In this document: positions 9,021 through 17,065 of the stretch, piece after piece
Layout of the letters: every line of letters begins with the position of its first letter
Numbering within the stretch: the stretch's first letter is position 1
DNA from: DAISVY01 sp036826635
Lineage (GTDB): Bacteria; Zixibacteria; MSB-5A5; GN15; FEB-12
Assembly (NCBI GenBank): GCA_036826635.1
Contig: DAISVY010000010.1
Location: 95,874 to 159,873, forward strand
Direction: 5' to 3'
DNA: 64,000 bases
The notes under the pieces: generated by a model
Databases searched by the model: none
Seen by the model: the letters and a program-made list of their open reading frames with translations, nothing else
Told to the model about the DNA's origin: nothing
Translations under genes and position numbers: made by a program

Positions 9021-9857
9021 TTGTTGAAGCGTTTCAAAACAATCACAGTGATTACGGCCATCTTGCTGGTGCCGGCTCTCGTCTTTTCGGCTGAGAAGTT
9101 CGCTCCGGCTAATGCGGTTTTAGGGGCCGATAACACGGTCACTATTCCGCTGGAGATCGCCAACGAGGATGGTCTGATGGCGATTGATATCCCGCTGAAG
9201 TTTTCGGAGGGGGTGACGCTCAAGGAAGTCAACTTCGAAAACACCAGGGTGGAGGATTTCGATCTCAAGATCGCGAACATCAACAATGAAGATAACATCG
9301 TGATTATCGGTCTTGTGCATCAGACGACTTCGACCACCAAATCTACTCTGAAGGGTGGCGAAGGCCCGGTGGCGAACCTTGTGTTTACAATCGACGATCC
9401 GTCGATTGAAGAGATAAACCTCGAGGCCGTAGAACTGACACGTCCGGCCCATCGGCTGATGCTTGTGTACAATCGCCGGTCTGATCCTGACCGGTTGGCA
9501 CACGACAGAACCGAGTTGGACTTCAAGGGAGTGTCGGTATCACTCTCCGGTGCAAGTGCGCTGGGATCGGATCTGCCGACCACGTATGCGCTGGAGCAGA
9601 ACTACCCGAATCCGTTTAACCCGTCTACGCAAATCTCTTTCGCTCTGCCGGTAGCTTCCCATGTGGAGCTGGAGGTTTTCAACGTTCTCGGTCAGCGGGT
9701 CACTACGCTCGTCAACGGTGATATGCCGGTCGGCGTGCACACGGTGACCTGGGATGGCAGGAATGACGACGGCTCGACGGTTTCGAGTGGCGTCTACTTC
9801 TATCGGGTTGCGGCGGATAATTTCGTCGCTACGAAGAAGATGATGATGCTGAAATAA
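9021..9857 (+). CDS. Exported cohesin-like protein with T9SS sorting domain
   Basis: A TTG start six bases after GAGGGGG gives a 278-residue protein. A signal peptide (ITVITAILLVPALVFSA) is followed by a cohesin-like beta domain (VTIPLEIANEDGLMAIDIPL, VANLVFTI) of ~140 residues. The last ~80 residues are a Por secretion system C-terminal sorting domain: YALEQNYPNPFNPSTQISF, VFNVLGQRVTTLV, SSGVYFYRVAA, ending KKMMMLK. T9SS substrates cross the outer membrane and are released or surface-anchored. The cohesin-like fold suggests binding to dockerin-bearing partners, which occur elsewhere in this window, but this is inference. An intrinsic terminator follows. Confidence 0.85.
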   Translation: MLKRFKTITVITAILLVPALVFSAEKFAPANAVLGADNTVTIPLEIANEDGLMAIDIPLKFSEGVTLKEVNFENTRVEDFDLKIANINNEDNIVIIGLVHQTTSTTKSTLKGGEGPVANLVFTIDDPSIEEINLEAVELTRPAHRLMLVYNRRSDPDRLAHDRTELDFKGVSVSLSGASALGSDLPTTYALEQNYPNPFNPSTQISFALPVASHVELEVFNVLGQRVTTLVNGDMPVGVHTVTWDGRNDDGSTVSSGVYFYRVAADNFVATKKMMMLK

Positions 9858-9918
9858 GCCCTTTTTCGGGTACTTGAGTCTGGCTGTGTCGTCTTTACGT
9901 GTGTGACAAAGTCATGAG

Positions 9919-9951
9919 AACCCCTCTCTCTGGTCACGAGAGGGGTTTTCT
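9919..9951 (+). terminator. Intrinsic terminator of the exoprotein gene
   Basis: A 10-bp perfect stem (AACCCCTCTC / GAGAGGGGTT) with a 9-nt loop and a TTC tail, about 60 bases after the stop codon. Confidence 0.85.
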
Positions 9952-10120
9952 GTATTCGGGCTTTCGCAATCTCTGTGGCCAATCGACCAAACCTGACGCA
10001 TTTCCTGCGCGATTATCATGTATACAAACCGTCCGGATTGCCGACCTGGCATTATAACTTATTGTGTGGCGGGTGATTGGGTTAATTGCTCGATTTCGGG
10101 CACGGATATTGTCTAATAAA

Positions 10121-10281
10121 ATCAAAACCAGAGGCGAATGTTTCCCTTCAGGTCGATCTGAGCAGCCGGTCGCCTGACGGAATGTGTGGATAGGCCTTTA
10201 GACGGTTAGGCCGTTTCATGATCTCTCTCTGGTTGTGTGAGGAGCAGGAGGTCTCAGTAGCGACTGGGACCTCGTTTTTTT
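10121..10281 (+). ncRNA. Candidate structured small RNA ending in a strong terminator
   Basis: Between two terminators and without an ORF lies a stretch that folds locally: AGGCGA/TCGCCT (10132-10137 with 10170-10175) enclosing TTCAG/CTGAG (10147-10151 with 10158-10162), then GGCCT/AGGCC (10193-10197 with 10208-10212), then the terminator hairpin. An AT-rich -10-like TCTAATAAA sits at about 10112-10120, but no good -35 is spaced to it. The family is not recognised. An alternative is that this is only a second terminator for read-through from the upstream gene. Confidence 0.3.
10248..10281 (+). terminator. Strong intrinsic terminator
   Basis: An 11-bp stem (GAGGTCTCAGT / ACTGGGACCTC; one G-T pair), 4-nt loop AGCG, then G and seven Ts. 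It points rightwards although the only gene next to it (10280-11299) is on the other strand, so it must end a rightward transcript. Confidence 0.85.
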
Positions 10282-11299
10282 ATCTGATGATTCGACTGTC
10301 GGTGAATTCTTTGTCGGCCGGAGTCACGGACAATTCGGTTTGCGAATTGTCGGACAGTCGGGTTACCGATACCCGTACTTCGCTTTGATCGCGGGCCGAG
10401 GAGTATCGCGCTGTTATTCCGGCGGCGTTTCGGATGTTTTCCGGCGAAGCATTACCGATCAAAAGCGTAAGCGGAGAACCGACGTCAATAGCCTCCAGCA
10501 GGTAATGATGGTCTTGTTTGCCAAGGGCTATGCGGCCGTTGTCTTCCTCGTTCCGACCGACCACGAGCTTGGTTTTTTTGTCTAACCTCAGGTGTCGGCC
10601 GACTCTTAGCAGACTAACGTCGTCCCGGGTCAGCCCGGTGCTGTGGGCCATTAAATCCTCAAGACGGCGTGAATATCCGGGATCGGTTAATAAGCATCCC
10701 CCGGCCGGGTTAGGGTATTCATCCAGATCAAACTCGCCGGCCAGTTCCATTTGACGCCGTCGGCCTCGTCCGCTGATAGCCTCGAGTCCTTCACGGTCCA
10801 CCAGACCGTCGATTTCGGGTTTGGTGGGCGGAAGCAGCCTGGCCGACAGGGGCCGCAGCAACAGGCCTTTCAGGTTGCTGTGGTTGGCCACCAGATTGAG
10901 GCGGTCTTTCAGTTGGGAAAACGGGCGTTGTCCCAAAACTTCACCCGAAATGATGAAATCGGCGCCGACCTTGTTCATGTAGTCAGCCGCCTCGCGAAGC
11001 ATCAGTATCCGGCAATCCAGGCAGGGATTCATGTTATCGCCCCGCCCGAAAGAGGGATGTTCGACGATCTCGATGAATCTCTGGCCCAGATGAACAATCC
11101 TGAGATCAAAACCGAAACGCTCGGCCAGTACGTCGAGATGGGAGGTCTCCGGGGAACGGTATGAATTGCAGTCGGACTCGAATCTCAAAGCCGTGACCCG
11201 GATACCCTGCCGGCGCATCAACAGGATAGCCAGGACCGAATCGAGCCCACCTGAAAATAAGGCGATAGCGTGTGCTTTTGTTGTCTGGTTGCAAGTCAT
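10280..11299 (-). CDS. PP-loop ATPase, tRNA thiolation-like
   Basis: A 339-residue protein whose N-terminus has the PP-loop ATP pyrophosphatase motif ALFSGGLDS (SGGLDS at 16-21), used by ThiI/MnmA/TtuA-type enzymes to adenylate a tRNA base before sulfur insertion. A paired-cysteine motif NPCLDCR (C93, C96) and SGEVLGQRPFSQ follow. The C-terminal ~120 residues contain a domain I do not identify with confidence, possibly NFACT-R-like. The family is usually annotated as a tRNA 4-thiouridine synthase-like protein. No THUMP domain is visible. It is convergent with the candidate small RNA and stands alone. The exact modified base is not determinable. Confidence 0.75.
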   Translation of the reverse strand: MTCNQTTKAHAIALFSGGLDSVLAILLMRRQGIRVTALRFESDCNSYRSPETSHLDVLAERFGFDLRIVHLGQRFIEIVEHPSFGRGDNMNPCLDCRILMLREAADYMNKVGADFIISGEVLGQRPFSQLKDRLNLVANHSNLKGLLLRPLSARLLPPTKPEIDGLVDREGLEAISGRGRRRQMELAGEFDLDEYPNPAGGCLLTDPGYSRRLEDLMAHSTGLTRDDVSLLRVGRHLRLDKKTKLVVGRNEEDNGRIALGKQDHHYLLEAIDVGSPLTLLIGNASPENIRNAAGITARYSSARDQSEVRVSVTRLSDNSQTELSVTPADKEFTDSRIIR

Positions 11300-11351
11300 A
11301 ATTCTATCGAGTATACACTATCCGCCGCGATATTCAACTACTTCATAAACC

Positions 11352-11380
11352 TTGACTTGTCTTTTCTGTTCGGCTAAAAT
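11352..11380 (+). promoter_or_regulatory. Sigma-70-type promoter of the mla operon
   Basis: TTGACT, 17-bp spacer, TAAAAT. Transcription would start near 11387, just before the Shine-Dalgarno-like AAGGAAAAGG (11391-11400), so the operon has an extremely short leader. Confidence 0.75.
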
Positions 11381-11406
11381 CTGTTTTTATAAGGAAAAGG
11401 CAGGGT

Positions 11407-12198
11407 ATCGAGATATTTAGAGCTATCAACAATTGGCTCAAGTTTGCCGCCTGGGAAAGCCAGAACCTTCTGTTCTTTTCTCTGAGGATGCTTGGTTCGC
11501 TGTTTCATCGACCTTTTTATGTCACCGAGACACTTGAGCAGATGTACCTTATCGGAGTCGGTTCGTTTTTCCTGGTCATACTCACCGGTGTTTTCTCGGG
11601 CCAGGGGTTTGCTTTGGCCTTCGCTCAGGAACTGGCCACTTTTGGTGCCAAGGATTACCTGGGCCGAATCATGTCTCTGGCCATAATTCGCGAGCTGGGC
11701 CCGACCCTGACCGGTCTGATGGTCGCCGCCCGCGTGGCCTCCGGAATAACCGCCGAGATAGGCGCGATGAAATCCTCGAACCAGATCGATGCCATGCTGG
11801 CTTTCGGTATCGATCCGATTCAAAAAATAGCCAGGCCTCGTCTGTTGTCCCTGATGATCATGGTTCCGGTTTTGACTATTGTGTGCGACGTGGTGGCTAT
11901 TTGCGGGGGATGGATGGTGGCCAAGTTTATTGCCAACGTTACGACCACGGTCTATTGGTCTTTCGTGATCGATAAACTTAATTTCGGCAACATGTTCATG
12001 GGTATTCTTAAGCCGATTTGTTTCTCTTTTGTAATAGCTTTTATTTCATGCTATCGCGGTTTTACGTCTGAGGGCGGCACCAAAGGAGTGGGACAGGCCA
12101 CCACCAATTCGGTGATGATGACCTCGATTACGATTCTGATCGTTAATTTCTTTATTACCAAGGTCGTGGGGTCGGCTCTCCGGGGGTATTACCTGTGA
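11407..12198 (+). CDS. mlaE: MlaE family lipid ABC transporter permease
   Basis: A permease with the MlaE/YrbE architecture: five to six transmembrane segments, the conserved IIRELGPTLTGLMVAARVAS and AEIGAMKSSNQIDAMLAFGID coupling region. MlaE with MlaF and MlaD moves phospholipids between the inner and outer membranes. The first ATG is 11488, but in-frame coding (IFRAINNWLKFAAWESQN) continues upstream, restores the family's usual length (~263 aa) and follows AAGGAAAAGG directly. No ATG/GTG/TTG is available there; ATC 11407 is at the right spacing, so the start is given there tentatively. Its stop overlaps the next start by four bases. Confidence 0.88.
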   Translation: MEIFRAINNWLKFAAWESQNLLFFSLRMLGSLFHRPFYVTETLEQMYLIGVGSFFLVILTGVFSGQGFALAFAQELATFGAKDYLGRIMSLAIIRELGPTLTGLMVAARVASGITAEIGAMKSSNQIDAMLAFGIDPIQKIARPRLLSLMIMVPVLTIVCDVVAICGGWMVAKFIANVTTTVYWSFVIDKLNFGNMFMGILKPICFSFVIAFISCYRGFTSEGGTKGVGQATTNSVMMTSITILIVNFFITKVVGSALRGYYL

Positions 12199-12968
12199 TT
12201 GAACTCAGACACATCAACTTTTCGTACTGGGACAAGCAGGTCCTGCGGGATGTGTCGTTCAAAGTCGACGACGCGGAAATGGTCGTGGTAATGGGTCCTT
12301 CCGGCTCCGGGAAATCGACTATCCTTCGTCTTATTCTGGGTCTGGAACGGCCGGATTCCGGGGAAGTTCTGGTCGAAGGGCAAAACATCGGGCGAATGAA
12401 AGAGAAAGAGAAACGGCATATTCGCAGGAATATCGGTATGGTCTTTCAGGACGGCGCGCTTTTCGACTCTCTGACAGTCGGTGAGAACATCGGCTATTAC
12501 CTGCTGGAATACACCCGCCTGCCCTGGTCTGAGATAAGCCGGCGGGCCGAAGAGATGCTGGGATTCGTGGGGCTTGATGCCGAGGAAATCGGAGATGAAC
12601 TGCCCGAGCAGCTCTCCGGAGGGATGCGACGCCGGGTGGCCATCGGTCGCGCGCTGCTTTCGACCGACCCGAAAATAATGCTGTACGACGAACCGACCAC
12701 CGGTCTTGATCCTCAGGCCACGGAAAACGTTCTGGGGCTTATAACGAAACTTAATCGGGAGAAGTCTATTTCTTCGGTGGTGGTAACGCATCAAATTGCG
12801 GATGCTCTCAAGATTGCCGACCGTTTTGTGGTTATTGATCAGGGGCAGGTCGTTTTTGACGGTTCACTCGATGCCCTGAAGGATTCCGGGGAAGAACGAG
12901 TGAGGATCTTTTTGGAGCCGTTCAGGCAATCGTTCAATGAAGTTTCGCGGAAGGGGTTCGTCGGATAA
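12195..12968 (+). CDS. mlaF: MlaF family ABC transporter ATPase
   Basis: A 257-residue ATP-binding subunit with Walker A GPSGSGKST (34-42), Q-loop MVFQDGALFDSLTV, signature LSGGMRRRVAIGRAL, Walker B IMLYDEPTTGLDP and switch His in VVTHQ. Family length and order match MlaF/Ttg2A, which powers retrograde or anterograde phospholipid transport with MlaE. The GTG start overlaps the mlaE stop (GTGATTGA), so translation is coupled. The tail beyond ~230 has the extra C-terminal segment (IFLEPFRQSF) that family members use to contact partners. Confidence 0.95.
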   Translation: MIELRHINFSYWDKQVLRDVSFKVDDAEMVVVMGPSGSGKSTILRLILGLERPDSGEVLVEGQNIGRMKEKEKRHIRRNIGMVFQDGALFDSLTVGENIGYYLLEYTRLPWSEISRRAEEMLGFVGLDAEEIGDELPEQLSGGMRRRVAIGRALLSTDPKIMLYDEPTTGLDPQATENVLGLITKLNREKSISSVVVTHQIADALKIADRFVVIDQGQVVFDGSLDALKDSGEERVRIFLEPFRQSFNEVSRKGFVG

Positions 12969-12985
12969 CACGCAGAGGTGAGAAT

Positions 12986-13921
12986 ATGAAGAGGTCGATA
13001 CGGATCAAATGGGGTAAACTTCAGGTCGGGATATTGATTTTATTCGCCATCATGGCGGTTATGTGGGCGTCGTTCACGGGAGGCGGAACCTCGATATTCG
13101 AACCCAAGAAATCCTTCGTCTCTTATTTTGCCAATGTCGGCGGTCTGATTACGGGATCGCCGGTATGGGTCTCGGGGGTTGAAGTCGGAAACGTGGCGTC
13201 GGTGGGGTTCGAGACCGTGGACTCTGCAAGAATGATTTGCGTGAAGTGTAAAATCAAGAGGTCGGTCTTTGAGCATCTTACCTGCGATGCCCGGGTACAA
13301 CTGGGAACAATAGGTTTTCTGGGGGACAAATATATCGAGGTCGTTCCGGGGCCGGAAGGGGGAATTCCGCTGTGGGAGGGGGCCGAGATAGAAGTTATGG
13401 ATATCGGCAACGCTCCGGCTGTTTTCTCGGCGGCTGAGCAAGCCCTGACCGACGCCGGGGCTGTCGTTTCCGGTCTGGATACCATGCTTGCCCGAATGAA
13501 CCGGGGGGAAGGGACACTTGGTCAGTTGGCCACCGATCGTGAGTTGTACAGTCAACTGACGCGGCTGCTGGGTAACCTGACCAAGTTGTCGGCCGATCTG
13601 CAAAGCAATCAGCAAACGCTGGTATCATCACTGGAACGCATGGCCAATTCGGTCGCCGATCTCGGTGACAAGGTGAACCATAATACCGGAACGATAGGGC
13701 GTCTGATGAACGATCCGGCCCTGTATGATAATCTCAATGCTACCTCCGCCCGTCTGGACTCCATCCTGACCCGGATCGACCGGTCCGATGGCAATGTCGG
13801 GCTTTTGGTTAACGATACCACCCTGTATATCGAGATGGCCAACCTGCTGACCCGGGCCAACAATCTGATCGCCGATATTCAGAAAGATCCCCGGAAGTAC
13901 TTTAAGTTCAGCGTGTTTTAG
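12986..13921 (+). CDS. mlaD: MlaD family MCE-domain lipid-binding protein
   Basis: The protein has an N-terminal membrane anchor (GILILFAIMAVMWASF), then an MCE domain (VSYFANVGGLITGSPVWVSG, VQLGTIGFLGDKYIEVVPG) and a long helical C-terminal part with repeated LMNDPALYDNL / LVNDTTLYIEM / LATDRELYSQL motifs, typical of larger MCE proteins. MCE domains form hexameric rings that pass lipids across the periplasm. It begins 17 bases after mlaF, completing an E-F-D operon. No mlaC or mlaB is present next to it. Confidence 0.93.
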   Translation: MKRSIRIKWGKLQVGILILFAIMAVMWASFTGGGTSIFEPKKSFVSYFANVGGLITGSPVWVSGVEVGNVASVGFETVDSARMICVKCKIKRSVFEHLTCDARVQLGTIGFLGDKYIEVVPGPEGGIPLWEGAEIEVMDIGNAPAVFSAAEQALTDAGAVVSGLDTMLARMNRGEGTLGQLATDRELYSQLTRLLGNLTKLSADLQSNQQTLVSSLERMANSVADLGDKVNHNTGTIGRLMNDPALYDNLNATSARLDSILTRIDRSDGNVGLLVNDTTLYIEMANLLTRANNLIADIQKDPRKYFKFSVF

Positions 13922-14272
13922 GGGATATCGGGCAGCTTTTTCGAACCGGTTGAGCATAAATGGACCGGTCGACGTGGTCGAAGATAATCGCCAGTCGGGT
14001 CTTTGTTGTTGGTCTCTTCGGTCGTGACTGTCTCTAAAGAAATCCTTAGATATTCCGAGAGTATGTATTAAACGCCCATAACGAAACGGGTCGGTAATAT
14101 ATGGTCTGAGCCGGTCGCTTCGGTGGGCGGGCATACGTTCGCCGGGGGCTATGTTGGCCGGTTCGGTGGAAACGTGCTTTCTTAGGAAGTACGGGCTCTT
14201 TCTCTGACTTAACACCCTGAAACGTATTTCCCGAGTACAGCTACTTATAGCGGGAGCTGAATTTATCAGGTT
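13922..14272. other. 351-bp intergenic region before the histidine kinase
   Basis: No ORF, RNA gene or convincing promoter was found. A hairpin-like GGTCGCTTCGGTGGGCGGGC stretch lies near 14110. I see no canonical terminator for the mla operon. Confidence 0.4.
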
Positions 14273-17059
14273 ATGAAAGGGTGGCTTAAGAACTACCTGA
14301 GATGTTGTCTGTACCCCCTGCGCAAGGCTCTGAAGCCGGGCGACAAAAAACAGGATAGGGCGGAGGAGAACCTCTGGTCAACGAAAAATCGGCTGGCGGC
14401 GGCTCTGGAAATCGCCGATGTCGGTTTGTGGGAATCCGATCTCAAAACGGGCATTTTGACTGCCGATAAAAGAACGCTCCGCATACTTGGGCGCGAGGAA
14501 ACGGAAGAGCCCTTGATGATGGAGTCGTTGTTCGGCAGATGTCATCCGGGGGATGAATACGATGCCCGTCGAATCGTGCAGGAACATCTTAACGGTCTTA
14601 CTCCGGAATTTTCGTATCAAAGTCGGCTTTGTGACGAGAGGACCTGGATTTACGTTCGTGGTAAGGTGGCGGAATGGGACACCAACGGCGATCCGGTGCG
14701 TTTTATCGGAACTTGCGCTGATATCAGCGAGTACAAACGGACCGAAGAAACACTGCTGCAAAGCGAACAAAAGTACCGGCTGTTGACCGAGAACCTGAAA
14801 GACGTTGTTGTAGGTATTTCGCCGGAGGGGATTCTTACCTACGTCAGTCCGGGAATCCGGGATTTGGGCGGTTATGATCCCGATGAAGAAGTAGGTAATC
14901 ATTTCAGCAAGTATTTCGCCGGCGAGGAAGAAGTCCGGCGGGCACAAACGGCCTTTGAACAATTATTGATCGGTAACAAGTCGAGTTCAAGTGAGTTCAT
15001 GTACCAACCGAAAAGCCGGAGGCCGTTTCCCATTGAGATAAGCGCCAAGGCGGTGCTCAGAGAAGGCCGGGTTGTGGCTGTGCACCTTCTTTTGCGGGAT
15101 GTCAGGGGCCGCAAGCAACAAGAAGAAAATCTTCGTTTCCTCAGTTCCATCACACAGCAGGTAAGGGAAGCTATCATAGTCACCGATATCCATCGCCGCA
15201 TTATATATTTGAACAAAGCGGCCGAGGAGCTTTACGGTTATTCCCAGGAAGAATTGGTGGGGCAGGACCCGATTATGCTGAGTGTTGAGGCGGAGGCGCA
15301 GTCGACCCTGGACAGTGTTACCAAAGCCATGCGGACAGGTAAAGATTGGAGCGGACTGAGCACGCAAAGACGCAAGGACGGGAGCACGATCATTTGCGAG
15401 ATAGCGGTGTCGCCGTTTATCGACGGCGAAGGCAACGCGTCGTCATATATCGGCACGGTTCGTGATGTAACCGAACGCAAACTGGCCGAGGATGCCGTGA
15501 AAAAAGGTGAGCAACGTTACCGGACACTTTTTGAGGCGGCCGGGGTTGCGATAATGATCCTCAAGAGCGATATATTCGTTGATTGCAACGAACGTACGCT
15601 GGAAGTGTTCGGGTGTATGCGTAGTCAGTTCGTGGGGCAGCCTCCTTTTCGTTTTTCGCCTCCCCTGCAGCCGGACGGGCAAGCTTCCGAGGAAAAAGCG
15701 CGCGAGCGAATTTCAGCGGCCATCACCAGTGGACCGCAGCGTTTCGAATGGGTGCATTCCAGGTTCGATGGGACGCTTTTCGACGCCGAAGTCTCTCTGA
15801 ACGCTATCCAGCTTGGGCCCGAACCGCACATTCTGGTTATAGTCCGGGATGTTACCGAGCACAAGAAAGCCGAAGCACAAAGGCGCGCTCTTCAGGAAGA
15901 GCTGGAAAAAGCACAACGGATGGAATCGCTGGGAATCCTGGCCGGGGGCGTGGCGCATGATCTTAACAATATGCTGGGGCCGTTGGTAGGATATCCGGAA
16001 CTTATTCTCAGAAAGCTGCCGGAAGACAGCAAAATCAGAAAACAGATTATACGCATGGGAAATGCGGCTCAGGACGCCGCCGATGTTATCCAGGACCTTC
16101 TCACTCTGGCCCGGCGTGGGCGCTATGAAATGCAACCTTTGAGTCTCAACCGCGTGGTCGAGCAGTATCTTGACTCGCCAAACTTCGCCCAGTTGCAGGA
16201 GCGAAAGCCGGATATCAAGGTCAAGATGAAACTCAAACAACCGATAGATGATATCCTCGGTTCTTCGCCTCACCTGTCAAAGGTCATTATGAACCTTGTA
16301 GTCAATGCCTTTGACGCTATGCATGAAAATGGTACGCTTCACATAGAAACATCGCAGCGGCACCTTGAAGCTATTTTTAGCGGTCAGTACAAAATGAAGC
16401 CCGGTGAGTATGTCCTGTTGAAAGTTCGTGACACCGGTATGGGGATTGCCCCGGAAGATCTGGATAAGGTCTTCGAGCCGTATTACTCGAAGAAGAAAAT
16501 GGGCGCCAGCGGAAGCGGGCTCGGACTTTCGGTGGTCTATGGCGTCGTAAAAGACCACGGGGGATATTACGATATATTCTCGACGGTCGGCGAAGGGACG
16601 GAGTTTGTTCTGTACTTCCCGGTCTGTACCGAGACGGCCAGAGTCCATGATGATGACGCGATGGATGTGGCCGGGACGGAAAGTGTTTTGATTGTTGACG
16701 ATGTCGAAGAACAACGGGAGATGGCTTCGGAGATTCTGAACAGCCTGGGTTACAGGACAGAGACGGCCGCCGGAGGCCGAGAAGCGGTCGATTACCTGCG
16801 TGATCATTCCGTCGATATCGTGATTCTGGATATGATAATGGAACGGGGCTTCGATGGTCTCGACACGTATCGTGAAATCCTCAAGTTGCATCCCGGTCAG
16901 AAAGCGATTGTCGTGAGTGGTTTTTCGGCTACGGGAAGAGTACAGGAATTACAGAAGCTCGGGGCCGGTCGATACATCAAAAAACCGTATACCGTAGACA
17001 CACTTAGCCGGGCGGTCCGAGAAGAACTTGACCGGAAGACAGCCCCGATTATCTCCTGA
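14273..17059 (+). CDS. Hybrid sensor histidine kinase with multiple PAS domains and receiver
   Basis: A 928-residue cytoplasmic sensor kinase without obvious transmembrane segments. Four PAS/PAC units lie in order at about 35-150, 155-275, 285-400 and 405-530 (for example RFIGTCADISEYKR, SYIGTVRDVTERKL, ILVIVRDVTEHKK). The dimerisation/phosphoacceptor region carries H562 (GGVAHDLNNMLGPL). HATPase boxes follow: NLVVNAFDAM (N), VRDTGMGIAPEDL (G1), GSGLGLSVVYGVVKDHGG (G2). A C-terminal receiver has D853 (VILDMIM) and the conserved Lys in YIKKPY. It should autophosphorylate and pass phosphate internally. No separate response regulator is adjacent, so the output is unknown. Confidence 0.93.
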   Translation: MKGWLKNYLRCCLYPLRKALKPGDKKQDRAEENLWSTKNRLAAALEIADVGLWESDLKTGILTADKRTLRILGREETEEPLMMESLFGRCHPGDEYDARRIVQEHLNGLTPEFSYQSRLCDERTWIYVRGKVAEWDTNGDPVRFIGTCADISEYKRTEETLLQSEQKYRLLTENLKDVVVGISPEGILTYVSPGIRDLGGYDPDEEVGNHFSKYFAGEEEVRRAQTAFEQLLIGNKSSSSEFMYQPKSRRPFPIEISAKAVLREGRVVAVHLLLRDVRGRKQQEENLRFLSSITQQVREAIIVTDIHRRIIYLNKAAEELYGYSQEELVGQDPIMLSVEAEAQSTLDSVTKAMRTGKDWSGLSTQRRKDGSTIICEIAVSPFIDGEGNASSYIGTVRDVTERKLAEDAVKKGEQRYRTLFEAAGVAIMILKSDIFVDCNERTLEVFGCMRSQFVGQPPFRFSPPLQPDGQASEEKARERISAAITSGPQRFEWVHSRFDGTLFDAEVSLNAIQLGPEPHILVIVRDVTEHKKAEAQRRALQEELEKAQRMESLGILAGGVAHDLNNMLGPLVGYPELILRKLPEDSKIRKQIIRMGNAAQDAADVIQDLLTLARRGRYEMQPLSLNRVVEQYLDSPNFAQLQERKPDIKVKMKLKQPIDDILGSSPHLSKVIMNLVVNAFDAMHENGTLHIETSQRHLEAIFSGQYKMKPGEYVLLKVRDTGMGIAPEDLDKVFEPYYSKKKMGASGSGLGLSVVYGVVKDHGGYYDIFSTVGEGTEFVLYFPVCTETARVHDDDAMDVAGTESVLIVDDVEEQREMASEILNSLGYRTETAAGGREAVDYLRDHSVDIVILDMIMERGFDGLDTYREILKLHPGQKAIVVSGFSATGRVQELQKLGAGRYIKKPYTVDTLSRAVREELDRKTAPIIS

Positions 17060-17065
17060 CGTACG

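Noticed and set aside
10148..10168. SRP RNA-like motif (CAGGTC...GAGCAGCC)
   Set aside because: The GGAA tetraloop and the closing pairs are absent and there is no ~100-nt complementary terminal stem; the segment forms a different hairpin (TTCAG/CTGAG).
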